From Micromonospora arida (GTDB taxonomy: Bacteria > Actinomycetota > Actinomycetes > Mycobacteriales > Micromonosporaceae), in the NCBI RefSeq assembly GCF_003857035.1, contig NZ_QGSY01000161.1:1-64000 (forward strand): a stretch of DNA of 64,000 nucleotides, given 5' to 3'. Positions within the stretch are counted from its first letter, which is position 1, and every line of letters begins with the position of its first letter. The position numbers were made by a program, and so were the translations under genes. Under the pieces are notes generated by a model. It did not search any database, was not told where the DNA came from, and was given only the letters and a program-made list of their open reading frames with translations. This document shows positions 1 through 8,975 of this stretch, piece by piece.

Positions 1-98
1 GCGCCATGGCGTAAGTGCGTCGGGGCGCGGTGGGCGGTCGGGGTGGGCTCTGCGTCGATGCTGTGGTGCGTACCACTTCTCGACACAAAGAGGTCATC

Positions 99-3000
99 GT
101 GGCTCTGTCTCACCGGCGCCGCCGATCCGGGCTGATCACCCTCGGCGCCGCCCTCACCCTGGCGGCCGGGTTCACCCCACCCGGCGCGGGAGCGGCCGCC
201 GCCCCGCCGAACAATCCCGACCGCCCGGCGGGTCAACCCCCGGCCGCCGCCGGACGCGCGTCCACCGTCACCCTGATCACCGGTGACACGGTCACCGTCA
301 CCACCGCGGCGGACGGCAGCACGGTGTCGACAGTGCGCCGGCCGGACGGCAGCACCCCGAGCTTCCACCGCACCGTGCGCGACGGCGACACCTACGTCTA
401 CCCCGACGCCGCGCTGTCCTACGTGACCAGTGGTGTGCTGGACCGGCAACTGTTCAACGTCACCGACCTCATCGCCGACGGCTACGACGACGCGCACACC
501 GACGCGCTTCCGCTGATCGTCACGATGACCGACGCGGCGGCCCGCAACCGCACCCGCCCCACCGTCGACGGCGCCGAACTGGTCCGACCGTTGGACAGCG
601 TGCAGGGCGCGGCGCTGACCCGCCAGCGCGCCACCGCCGACCGGTTCTGGACCGCGCTGACCGCCGGTTCGACCCGGCGTACGGGTGACGCCCCGACCCT
701 GGCCAACGGCATCGCCAAGGTCTGGTTGGACGGTCGGGTGCACGCGGACCTGGCCGAGTCCACCGCGCAGATCGGTGCGCCGAAGCTGTGGGCCGAGGGC
801 AACACCGCCGCCGGTGTCGACGTCGCGGTGCTCGACTCGGGCGCGGACGCCGAACACCCGGATCTTGTCGGCCAGATCGCCGAGTCCAGCAGCTTCGTGC
901 CCGAGGAGCCCGACATCCTCGACTACAAGGGCCACGGCACGCACGTCGCCTCGACGATCGCCGGCACCGGCGCCGCGTCCGGTGGCGCGGAGCGGGGCGT
1001 CGCCCCGGGTGCCCGCCTGCACATCGGCAAGGTGCTCAACAGCGAGGGCAGCGGACAGAACTCGTGGATCATCGCCGGCATGGAGTGGGCGGCCCGTGAG
1101 CAGAAGGCCCGGGTGGTCAGCATGAGCCTGGGCGGTGAGGCCACCGACGGCAGCGACCCGATGAGCCAGGCGGTCGAGCGACTCAGCGCCGAGACCGGCG
1201 CCCTCTTCGTGATCGCCGCCGGTAACAGCGGCCCGGCCACCATCGGCAGCCCGGGTGCCGCCGACTCCGCGCTGACCGTGGGCGCTGTCGACAACACCGA
1301 CCACCTCGCCGACTTCTCCAGCCAGGGTCCGCGGGCCGGCGACGGCGGGCTCAAGCCCGAGATCACCGCCCCCGGCGTGGACATTCTGGCGGCCCGCTCG
1401 CACCTGGTGCGGGGCGGCTCCGGCGACTACACGCTGATGAGCGGCACGTCGATGGCCACCCCGCACGTGGCCGGCACGGCTGCGCTGGTCGCCGCCGCGC
1501 ACCCGGACTGGACCGGTCAGCGGATCAAGGAAGCGCTGGTCAGCACGGTCAAGGCCACCCCTGAGTACACCCCGTACCAGGCGGGTGCCGGCCGGGTCGA
1601 CGCGGTCGCTGCCGCGCACGCCACCGTCTTCGCCACCCCGAGCGCCTACTCCGGCTTCCAGGCGTGGCCGCAGCAGCCGGGCAGGACCGTCGACCGTACG
1701 GTCACCTACACCAACCTCGGCAGCGCGTCGGTCGACCTGAAGCTGGCCCTCGACGCGGCCACCGCGCCGGCCGGCCTGTTCGCGCTCTCCGCCGACCGGG
1801 TCAGCGTGCCCGCGGGCGGCACCGCCACCGTCACGGTGACCGCCGCGTACGACAAGCTGCCGGTGGAGAAGCAGGTCAGCGGCATGATCGTCGCCACCGA
1901 CGACGCCGGTGCGGTGCGTGGCCGCACCCTGATCGGCGCCGGCAAGGAGGGCCAGCGGCAGAACCTGACGCTGGTCGCCAGGGACCGCGACGGCAAGCCG
2001 CTCGTCGGCAAGGTCATCCTCACCGCCGACACCCTCTTCACCGCCGTGGATCTGCCCGAGAGCGGCACCGCCACGCTGCGGCTGCCGGTGGGAAGCTGGA
2101 ACGGTTGGATCTCCGCGGACGTGCGCGGCGCGCATGGGCCGCACTCCAAGGGCATGGCGATGCTCAGCTTCACCGACGTGAACCTGGACCGCGACCGCAC
2201 CGTCACCCTGGACGCGCGCGCCGCCCGACAGGTGCAGGCCCGGGTGCCGCAGGAGGCCACCGCCAGCGCGCTGCGGATGGACATCCACCGGTCCACGAAG
2301 AACGGTCTCACCGAGAGTCAGGTGCTGCCCGACGACTCGTACGACAGCATGTGGGCGTTGCCGACGAGCCGTCCGGTGACCGACGGCGAGTTCGAGTTCG
2401 GTGCCCGCTGGCGGCTGGAGCAGCCGGCCCTGACCGTTTCGGCGGGCGGTCGCTCGTACGACGATCTGTTGGTGAAGCGGGCGACCCCGGCGCTGCCGGC
2501 CGGTCGTCGTCAGCTGGACGCGGTCTACGTCGCCGACGCATCGGCGACGGGGCTAGCGAAGCGTCCGGTCCGGGATCGAGCCGTGGTGGTGCGCCGCAGT
2601 GACAGCGTGGACATCGCCACCCAGGCGCAGGCCGCCGCGGCGGCCGGAGCGACGGTGCTGCTCGTGGTGAACGACGGCGTCGGTCGGCTCCAGCCGTGGG
2701 ACGAGGCACCGTGGAGTCCGGAGAGTCCGGCCCCGGTGACCGTGGCGACCCTCGGCGCCGACGAGGGTGGGCAGCTCATCGCCGCGCTGGAGCGCGGCCC
2801 GGTGCGGCTCACCGTCGAGTCGCACCCGGAGACCACCTACCTGTACGACGTGGCGCACCACTGGACCGGCACGGTTCCGGCCGACCCCACCTACCGGCCC
2901 ACGAAGCGGCAGTTGGCCCGGGTCGACGTGGAGTTCCGCAACTACCGGCAGGGCAAGGCGCTGGAGTTCCGCACCGACGTCTGGCGCGGCTGGGCGTCGA

Positions 3001-3812
3001 GCAACCAGGAGCCGGCCCCGGCGCAGGGCCGACGCACCGACTGGGTGAGCGCCGACCAGCGGTGGATCGACGACGCGTTCATCGCCGGCGAGACCGGTCA
3101 GCACCTGATGGCGGTGACCACGTACCCGGCCGGCAAGCCGAGCGCCGTCACCTGGTTCGGGCCGATCCAGCGACCCCGGATGGGCGGCAGCTACGTGCCG
3201 GTCCGGTACCTGGACACCGTCTACCTGCCCGCGCCCGGTTGGGGCGACGGGGGCGGGCACATCGGTGAGGCGTACGCGAACTACGACATGGTCAACCGGA
3301 CCACCCTCTACCAGGGTGACAAGGAGCTGAACTGGGGTAACGCCGAGTACCTCCAGGTCTCCGGGCTGGCGTCTCAGCGACTGCCGTACCGGCTGGTGTT
3401 GGAGAACGACCGGGCCGCGTGGACCAACCCGTACTCCCGGCAGACCCGCACCGAGTGGGGCTTCCACTCGTCGGTCACCGGGGAGGAGTCGGCCGAGGTG
3501 CTGCCGATGATCCAGCTCGACTACCAGGTGGCCATCGACTCCACCGGCAGGGCGTCGCGGCGGGCACCGCTGACCGTTGTCGCCTCCCACCTGCCCGACG
3601 TCACCGGCACGATCGGCGCGGTGACCGTCGAGGTGTCCTACGACGACGGGGCGACCTGGCAGAAGCAGCGGCTGACCCGGCACGGCGACGGCTGGCGTAC
3701 CTCGCTGGCCGCACCGGCGAAGGCCGGCTTCGTGAGCCTGCGCACCACGGCGCGCGACACCGCCGGCAACACCGTGAGCCAGAGCATCAGCCGGGCGTTC
3801 GGCCTGCGCTGA
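99..3812 (+). CDS. Secreted subtilisin-like serine peptidase (S8 family)
   Basis: An extracellular endopeptidase of about 1237 residues. I chose the GTG at 99 because AAAGAGG lies just upstream and the reading then opens with an Arg-rich n-region, a hydrophobic stretch and Ala-rich cleavage region, a typical Sec signal peptide; the frame is open back to 15. The catalytic triad is visible as Asp246 (VLDSGAD), His279 (GHGTHVAS) and Ser451 (SGTSMATPH). About 200 residues between signal and Asp form a propeptide-like region. After the catalytic domain comes a long all-beta tail, including a PA-like stretch (around AGATVLLVVNDG) and a C-terminal Ig-like module (VEVSYDDGATW). The natural substrate is unknown. 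It converges on the acylase gene downstream. Confidence 0.93.
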   Translation: MALSHRRRRSGLITLGAALTLAAGFTPPGAGAAAAPPNNPDRPAGQPPAAAGRASTVTLITGDTVTVTTAADGSTVSTVRRPDGSTPSFHRTVRDGDTYVYPDAALSYVTSGVLDRQLFNVTDLIADGYDDAHTDALPLIVTMTDAAARNRTRPTVDGAELVRPLDSVQGAALTRQRATADRFWTALTAGSTRRTGDAPTLANGIAKVWLDGRVHADLAESTAQIGAPKLWAEGNTAAGVDVAVLDSGADAEHPDLVGQIAESSSFVPEEPDILDYKGHGTHVASTIAGTGAASGGAERGVAPGARLHIGKVLNSEGSGQNSWIIAGMEWAAREQKARVVSMSLGGEATDGSDPMSQAVERLSAETGALFVIAAGNSGPATIGSPGAADSALTVGAVDNTDHLADFSSQGPRAGDGGLKPEITAPGVDILAARSHLVRGGSGDYTLMSGTSMATPHVAGTAALVAAAHPDWTGQRIKEALVSTVKATPEYTPYQAGAGRVDAVAAAHATVFATPSAYSGFQAWPQQPGRTVDRTVTYTNLGSASVDLKLALDAATAPAGLFALSADRVSVPAGGTATVTVTAAYDKLPVEKQVSGMIVATDDAGAVRGRTLIGAGKEGQRQNLTLVARDRDGKPLVGKVILTADTLFTAVDLPESGTATLRLPVGSWNGWISADVRGAHGPHSKGMAMLSFTDVNLDRDRTVTLDARAARQVQARVPQEATASALRMDIHRSTKNGLTESQVLPDDSYDSMWALPTSRPVTDGEFEFGARWRLEQPALTVSAGGRSYDDLLVKRATPALPAGRRQLDAVYVADASATGLAKRPVRDRAVVVRRSDSVDIATQAQAAAAAGATVLLVVNDGVGRLQPWDEAPWSPESPAPVTVATLGADEGGQLIAALERGPVRLTVESHPETTYLYDVAHHWTGTVPADPTYRPTKRQLARVDVEFRNYRQGKALEFRTDVWRGWASSNQEPAPAQGRRTDWVSADQRWIDDAFIAGETGQHLMAVTTYPAGKPSAVTWFGPIQRPRMGGSYVPVRYLDTVYLPAPGWGDGGGHIGEAYANYDMVNRTTLYQGDKELNWGNAEYLQVSGLASQRLPYRLVLENDRAAWTNPYSRQTRTEWGFHSSVTGEESAEVLPMIQLDYQVAIDSTGRASRRAPLTVVASHLPDVTGTIGAVTVEVSYDDGATWQKQRLTRHGDGWRTSLAAPAKAGFVSLRTTARDTAGNTVSQSISRAFGLR

Positions 3813-3834
3813 CAGCACCGCGGCCGGTGCCGTC
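3811..3834. terminator. Hairpin between convergent subtilase and acylase genes
   Basis: GCACCG and CGGTGC pair around CGGC, extended by an outer GAC/GTC pair, immediately at the subtilase stop codon and overlapping the last bases of the convergent gene. There is no T-tract, as is common in actinobacteria. A shared bidirectional terminator is inferred. Confidence 0.4.
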
Positions 3835-5914
3835 AGTGGAGTTCCTCGGCGAGCTGGTCCCAGTCCGTGACGACCGGCAGCAGGTCCCCGGCCAGCCAGG
3901 CGGCGCTCTGGTCATTGTGGTGCGGATCGCCGGGCACCCCGCAGGCGCCCAGGGGGACCACCCAGCGGCTGTCCGAGCGGCGGGCCAGGTCCCAGACGAA
4001 GCGCGCCGCCGGCCCCCGGAAGCACCAGTGGGTGACCCCGGGGACGCTGGAGGTTGCCAACACACAGTCGTGGTCACCGCCGAGCCGAGGGCCGGGCCCG
4101 GTGTCCGGTCCGGGCAGGGCCCGCCACGGCGCCAGCCGGTGCAGGTCCCCCCAGGGCACCTGCCCGGCTGCCGCGTCGGCGACCTCCTCGGCCGCCGCGC
4201 GTACCAGCGCGGTGATGTCCACACCGGGCAGCGGGGTCGCGCCGAGCAGGTGCTCCAGCGCGTGACCGACGCGCGGCGTCAGCGCCAGCCAGGGCGCGAA
4301 CACCTCGGGGTACGCGGGCAGCTCGGCCAGCTCGGCCAGCGCCGGGTGGGCGGCGATCCGGCGTACGACAGCCGCCCGCAGGAGGGCGTAGGCCGCCGCG
4401 TCCGTGCTGTCGGCGGCCATCCGGCGGTCCCAGCGCAGCAGTCGTTCACGCAGCGCGGTGGCGGCCTGACCGAGTTCCGTCGACTCGCCGAGGACGGCCA
4501 GCAGCGCCCCGGCCGCGCCCAGGTACGTGTCGGTGTGCACCGAGGCCATCTCGTCGGCCGTCCAGGCCGAACGGGCGTCGAGCAGCTCGGCGATGCGATG
4601 CGCCCGGTGCGGTGGGGCGAACTCCACTCCGAATGGCGCCGCCAGCCCGCGCTCGTTGGCCATCACCGACCGACCGACCACCTCGGCGCGGGGCATCGGC
4701 GCGTGCCAGCCCTGCCAGGCGTACGCGGAGTCCCATCCGGGGACCACCCGCCGGCCGTTCTCCGGGTGCCGCGCCGGCACCGTTCCGGCGACCCGGTGCA
4801 ACAGCCCTCCGGCGGTGTCCGCCGCCTGCACCACGTTGACCGGCTCCACCCAGTGCCGCAGCGCGTGGTCCACATCGGCCACGGTGCGGGCGCGCAGCAG
4901 CTCGGGCAGCGTCGCGAAACCGAGGTCGCCCCGGACCCGGGGCGGGTAGCGCAGGCTGACGGCACTCTCGTCGTCCGGCCCGCCGGCGATCACCGGACCA
5001 CGATCGGTCTCCACCACCTCGACCTCGACCGGCTCGGCCCTGGCCACCTCGATCGTCTCGACGTGGCGGTGCGCCGGTCGCCAGCCGTCCGGGCCGAGCG
5101 CCTGCACCCGGGGGCCGTCGCGGCGCAGCCGCTCCGCGTACACGTCCTGGTAGTCGGCCATCGCGTTGGTGATCGCCCAGGCCACCGCGCCGGTGTGCCC
5201 GAAGTGCGCGATGCCCGGCACACCCGGCACCGCCAACCCGACCACGTCGTACTCCGGGCAGGCCAGCCGGATCTGCTGGTAGACGCCGGGATCCTCGATG
5301 AACCGGTGCGGATCGCCGGCGAGCAGCGCGGCCCCGGTGCCGGTGCGCTCGGCGGCGAGCAGCCACCCGTTGCTGCCGGCCACGGCCGGCCCGTCGGTGG
5401 CGAACAGGTCGATCGCGTCCGGCCCGAGCCGCTGCGCCACGTGCTCGCGCCAGAGCTTGCCGGGAAACCCGGCGAACAGGATGTGGTGGCCCAGCCAGAC
5501 CGCGAGCGGCGTCCACGGCTCCCACCGACCCGGGCGCAGCCCGGTGGCGGCGAACTCCGGTGATCGGGCCGCCCCGGCGGCGAGAGCGGCGTTGACGCCG
5601 TCCACGTAGGCGCCCACCCACTCGGCGGTCGCCGGGTCCAGTGCCGCGTGGCACCGGCGTGCGGTGTCGTCGAGCCGGACCTGCCGCACGAACCGGTCCC
5701 AGCCGAGCGCGTCGGGGCCGAGAAACGCCGCGCTGGTGCCTTGGGCGCGGTGCCGTTCCACCTCGATCTGCCAGGCCCGGTCGTACGCGGTCACCCGGCC
5801 CTGCGCCGCCGCCAGCGCGAGCGGGTCGTCGGCCCGCAGGTGCGGCACCCCCCACGGGTCGCGGAAACGGCGCTCGTTGCTGTGCTTGCTGGCTCGCTCG
5901 CGCCGCTCGCTCAC
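3833..5914 (-). CDS. Penicillin acylase family protein of the siderophore locus (DesG-like)
   Basis: An Ntn-hydrolase of 693 residues. The family cleaves or forms amide bonds using an N-terminal Ser exposed by self-cleavage; here the candidate nucleophile is Ser181 in GPAVAGSNGW, and the early motif RDPWGVPHLRADD is the usual A-chain start. The GTG start overlaps the upstream ATPase stop (GTGA), so the gene is coupled to the siderophore transporter. No signal peptide is seen, so a cytoplasmic site is possible, unlike classic periplasmic penicillin acylases. Penicillin amidases beside desferrioxamine genes have been reported in other actinobacteria under the name DesG and linked to aryl-acylated desferrioxamines; the same role here is inferred. 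The first 15 or so residues (VSERRERASKHSNE) look like repeat-derived sequence. Confidence 0.88.
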   Translation of the reverse strand: MSERRERASKHSNERRFRDPWGVPHLRADDPLALAAAQGRVTAYDRAWQIEVERHRAQGTSAAFLGPDALGWDRFVRQVRLDDTARRCHAALDPATAEWVGAYVDGVNAALAAGAARSPEFAATGLRPGRWEPWTPLAVWLGHHILFAGFPGKLWREHVAQRLGPDAIDLFATDGPAVAGSNGWLLAAERTGTGAALLAGDPHRFIEDPGVYQQIRLACPEYDVVGLAVPGVPGIAHFGHTGAVAWAITNAMADYQDVYAERLRRDGPRVQALGPDGWRPAHRHVETIEVARAEPVEVEVVETDRGPVIAGGPDDESAVSLRYPPRVRGDLGFATLPELLRARTVADVDHALRHWVEPVNVVQAADTAGGLLHRVAGTVPARHPENGRRVVPGWDSAYAWQGWHAPMPRAEVVGRSVMANERGLAAPFGVEFAPPHRAHRIAELLDARSAWTADEMASVHTDTYLGAAGALLAVLGESTELGQAATALRERLLRWDRRMAADSTDAAAYALLRAAVVRRIAAHPALAELAELPAYPEVFAPWLALTPRVGHALEHLLGATPLPGVDITALVRAAAEEVADAAAGQVPWGDLHRLAPWRALPGPDTGPGPRLGGDHDCVLATSSVPGVTHWCFRGPAARFVWDLARRSDSRWVVPLGACGVPGDPHHNDQSAAWLAGDLLPVVTDWDQLAEELH

Positions 5915-6735
5915 GCCGGCTCCGGGGCCAGGGTGGTGGCGCGGCGTCGGGCCGCGGGGACGACCAGCGGGGTCCCCGTCTCCGGGTCGTCGATCACCCG
6001 GCAGGGCAGCCCGAACACCTCCGCCACCAGGTCGGCGGTGACCACCGACGCCGGCTCCCCGGCGGCCACCACGCGCCCGTCGCGCATGGCGATCAGGTGG
6101 GTGGCGTAGCGGGCCGCGTGGTTCAGGTCGTGCAGCACCGCGACAAGGGTGCGGCCCTGCTCCTCGTGCAACCGGGCGCAGAGGTCCAGGATCTCGATCT
6201 GGTGGGCGATGTCGAGGTACGTGGTCGGCTCGTCGAGCAGCAGCAGGGGCGTCTGCTGGGCCAGCGCCATGGCGATCCAGACCCGCTGCCGCTGCCCGCC
6301 GGACAACTCGTCCACCGCCCGGTCGGCGAGGTCGTCGACCCCGGTCGCGGCCATCGACTCCTCGACCACCCGCTCGTCCTCGCGGGACCACTGCCGCAGC
6401 AACCCCTGATGGGGGTAGCGACCCCGGGCGACCAGCTCGGCGACGCTGATGCCGTCCGGTGCGATCGACGACTGCGGCAGCAGGCCGAGCGTACGGGCCA
6501 CCTTGCGGGCCGGCAGATCGTGAATGTCCCGTCCGTCCAGCAGCACCGCACCGGCGCTGGGGCGCAGCATCCGGGACAGGGCGCGCAGCAGCGTCGACTT
6601 GCCGCACGCGTTCGGGCCGATGATCACCGTGAAGGACCGGTCGGGCACCGCCACGGTCAGGTTCTCGGCGATGGTGCGCTGGTCGTAGGCGAGGGTCAGC
6701 GCGGTGCCGCCGAGTCGGGATTCGCCGGGTCGCAT
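5911..6735 (-). CDS. Ferric-siderophore ABC transporter ATPase (FecE/FepC type)
   Basis: Cytoplasmic ATPase of 274 residues that powers the two permeases encoded just upstream. Visible motifs are Walker A GPNACGKST, signature LSGGQRQR, Walker B LLLLDEPT and the switch His in LHDLNHA. I chose the ATG at 6735, which has AAGGAG seven bases upstream; a GTG at 6768 overlapping the permease stop would add 11 residues and cannot be excluded. The stop overlaps the start of the acylase gene. Order permease-permease-ATPase and closeness to des genes fix the substrate class as Fe(III)-siderophore, most likely ferrioxamine. Confidence 0.94.
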   Translation of the reverse strand: MRPGESRLGGTALTLAYDQRTIAENLTVAVPDRSFTVIIGPNACGKSTLLRALSRMLRPSAGAVLLDGRDIHDLPARKVARTLGLLPQSSIAPDGISVAELVARGRYPHQGLLRQWSREDERVVEESMAATGVDDLADRAVDELSGGQRQRVWIAMALAQQTPLLLLDEPTTYLDIAHQIEILDLCARLHEEQGRTLVAVLHDLNHAARYATHLIAMRDGRVVAAGEPASVVTADLVAEVFGLPCRVIDDPETGTPLVVPAARRRATTLAPEPA

Positions 6736-6764
6736 GGGTGCTCCTTCGAGGGCGTCACGGGTGT

Positions 6765-7793
6765 TCACAGCCGGCCCGCCCGACGTTCCATCGCCAGCAG
6801 CCAGACCAGGTAGCCGCCGCCGATCACGCCGGTCACCACGCCGACCGGGAGTTGGTGCCCGGCGAACGCGCGCTGCGCCACCAGGTCGGCCCCGACCAGC
6901 AGCGCCGCGCCGACGGCCATCGACGGCAGCAGGTTCGGACCCGGGGCCCGGGTCAGTCGTTTCGCCACGTGTGGGGCGACGAGCGCCACGAAGGACACCG
7001 GCCCGGCGGCGGCAGCCGCGAACGAGACCAGCAGCACGGCGGCAGCGAGCAGCACCAGGCGCAGCCGGCGTACCGGCACGCCCAGGGCGCTGGCCGCGTC
7101 GTCGCCCAACTCCATCATCCGCAGCGCCGGGGCGCAGCCGACGAGCACCAGCGGCGCCAACACGACCAGGACGACGAGCAGCGGCCCGGCGTTGGCCCAG
7201 CCTCGCCCGTCCAGGCTGCCGGTGAGCCAGAGGACCGCGCGGGCGGCCTCCATCAGGGGCGCCCGGGTCAGCAGGTAGCCGTTGACGCCGGTCAGGATCG
7301 CGGCCACCCCGATGCCGACCAGGATGAGCCGGTAGCCGTGCACTCCGCGCCGCCAGGCGAGCGCGTAGATCACCAGACCGGTACCGAGGCCACCGACGAC
7401 CGCGGCGCCGGCCAACGCCAGGCTGCTGCCACCGAGGACGACCACCACGAGCGCTCCGGTCGAGGCACCCTGGGTGAAGCCCAGGATGTCCGGGCTGCCA
7501 AGCGGGTTGCGAACCAGCGACTGGAACACCGTGCCGGCGAGAGCCAGTGCCGCACCGACCAACAGGGCGGTGACCAGTCGGGGCAGGCGCAGTTCGAGCA
7601 CGATGAACTGCTCCGCCACGGTGCCACCGCCGGTCAGCGTGCGTAGCACGTCCGCCGGTCCCATCGGGTAGTCACCACTGCCCAGGGCCACCAGACCGAA
7701 CCCGGCGGCAAGCACCGCCGCGCCGGCCCCGACGCCCAACGCGCGGGGCCGGAACCGCAGCGACAACCCCCATGAAGTACGCAGAACTGTCAC
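6765..7793 (-). CDS. FecCD-family siderophore ABC permease (second subunit)
   Basis: Integral membrane protein of 342 residues with about nine to ten hydrophobic segments, the normal size for FecCD/BtuC permeases. Family motifs include LVRNPLGSPDILGFTQGAS and the C-terminal GPVSFVALVAPHVAKRL. The GTG at 7793 overlaps the stop of the preceding permease (GTGA) and gives the normal FecCD length; the longer open frame upstream is low-complexity Arg/Pro and unlikely to be coding. It forms the membrane channel together with the other permease and the ATPase. Confidence 0.94.
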   Translation of the reverse strand: MTVLRTSWGLSLRFRPRALGVGAGAAVLAAGFGLVALGSGDYPMGPADVLRTLTGGGTVAEQFIVLELRLPRLVTALLVGAALALAGTVFQSLVRNPLGSPDILGFTQGASTGALVVVVLGGSSLALAGAAVVGGLGTGLVIYALAWRRGVHGYRLILVGIGVAAILTGVNGYLLTRAPLMEAARAVLWLTGSLDGRGWANAGPLLVVLVVLAPLVLVGCAPALRMMELGDDAASALGVPVRRLRLVLLAAAVLLVSFAAAAAGPVSFVALVAPHVAKRLTRAPGPNLLPSMAVGAALLVGADLVAQRAFAGHQLPVGVVTGVIGGGYLVWLLAMERRAGRL

Positions 7794-8902
7794 GGTTGCG
7801 CCACCGGTCGGCGGGTGACCAGCCACAGGAAGAGCGGGCCGCCCAGCACGGCGGTCACCATGCCGACCTGGAGTTCTCCGGGGCGGCCCAACACCCGGCC
7901 GAGCACGTCGGCGCCGAGCAGCAACGCGGGTGCGAGCACCGCGCAGTACGGCAGCAGCCAGCGCAGGTCCGGGCCGGTCAGGGCGCGGACCAGGTGCGGC
8001 ACCAGCAGCCCGACGAAGACGATCGGCCCGCATGCGGCGGTCGCCGCACCGCAGAGCAGGGTGACGGCGACGATCACGGCGGCGCGGATCAGCGCGGGTC
8101 GCGCGCCGAGGGCTCGCGCCGCGTCATCGCCGAGCGCCAGCGCGTTCAGCGGACGAGCGGCACCGAGCGCGACCAGCAGCCCGATGAGGATGAACGGCAG
8201 CACCCGGGTGACGGTCGCGGAGTCGGCGCTGGCCAGTGAGCCGACCGTCCAGAAACGCAGCCGCTCCAGCGACGCGGTGTCCAGCAGCATCACCGCGCTC
8301 ACGTAGGAGTAGAGGGTGGCGTTGAGCGCCGCCCCGGCCAGCGCGAGTCGGGCCGGGGTGGCGCCGCGTCCGCCGCCGACGGTGTAGACGAGCGCGGTCA
8401 CCGCCGCCGCGCCGAGCAGCGCGAACCAGACGTACCCGCCGACGGCGGTGACGCCCAGGAACGCGGCGGCGGTGGCGACGGCCGCGGACGCGCCGGCATT
8501 GATGCCGAGCAGCCCGGGGTCGGCGAGCGGGTTGCGGGTGAGGGCCTGCATGATCGCGCCGGCCACCCCGAGGGCGGCACCGGCGAGCAGCCCGAGCAGG
8601 GTGCGGGGCAGGCGCATCCGGTGCACCACGGCGTACTCGGTGGCGTCGCGGTGCAGCAACCCGGACCAGACGTCGGCGAGCGGCATCGCCTTCGCGCCGA
8701 CCGCGATGCTGAGCACCACGATCACCGCGAGCAGTGCCACGGCGGCGACCAGGCCGGCGGCGCGGGCGGTCCGACGGCCACGCCGGCGAGGGGGTGCGGC
8801 CGTTCCCCTGGCCGGCACGGGCGGTGCCGGTCGGGTGACGGTGGGTGTGGCGTCCAGTGTGGGCTCCGGGGTGGTGGCGACACGGCGAACCGCTGTTGAC
8901 AA
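7790..8902 (-). CDS. FecCD-family siderophore ABC permease (first subunit)
   Basis: Integral membrane protein of up to 370 residues, the first gene of the minus-strand transporter operon. Family motifs are LTRNPLADPGLLGINAGAS and the C-terminal GPIVFVGLLVPHLVRAL. The start is uncertain: the longest frame begins with TTG at 8902, only a few bases from the iron box, so translation would need a very short or absent leader; an internal GTG near residue 28 is an alternative. The first 45 residues are Pro/Arg-rich and precede the first membrane segment. Confidence 0.9.
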   Translation of the reverse strand: MSTAVRRVATTPEPTLDATPTVTRPAPPVPARGTAAPPRRRGRRTARAAGLVAAVALLAVIVVLSIAVGAKAMPLADVWSGLLHRDATEYAVVHRMRLPRTLLGLLAGAALGVAGAIMQALTRNPLADPGLLGINAGASAAVATAAAFLGVTAVGGYVWFALLGAAAVTALVYTVGGGRGATPARLALAGAALNATLYSYVSAVMLLDTASLERLRFWTVGSLASADSATVTRVLPFILIGLLVALGAARPLNALALGDDAARALGARPALIRAAVIVAVTLLCGAATAACGPIVFVGLLVPHLVRALTGPDLRWLLPYCAVLAPALLLGADVLGRVLGRPGELQVGMVTAVLGGPLFLWLVTRRPVAQP

Positions 8903-8906
8903 TGAC

Positions 8907-8925
8907 CGAGGTTAGGCTAACCTAA
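8907..8925. promoter_or_regulatory. Iron box (IdeR/DmdR operator) in the divergent siderophore promoter
   Basis: On the minus strand the 19-mer reads TTAGGTTAGCCTAACCTCG. The actinobacterial consensus TTAGGTTAGSCTAACCTAA is matched at 17 of 19 positions. It lies between the divergent permease and lipoprotein genes and is the only such box seen in the locus, so one Fe(II)-bound repressor could close both directions. Function is inferred from the family consensus. Confidence 0.9.
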
Positions 8926-8975
8926 CCCCGCTGCCCCGGTCGACCCCGGCCAACCCTTGATCGAAAGACAACACC

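Noticed and set aside
2553-3818. Long antisense reading frame opposite the first subtilase
   Set aside because: It is a shadow of the high-GC third-position bias; its product is Arg/Gly/His-rich with no domain, while the plus strand encodes a clear peptidase.
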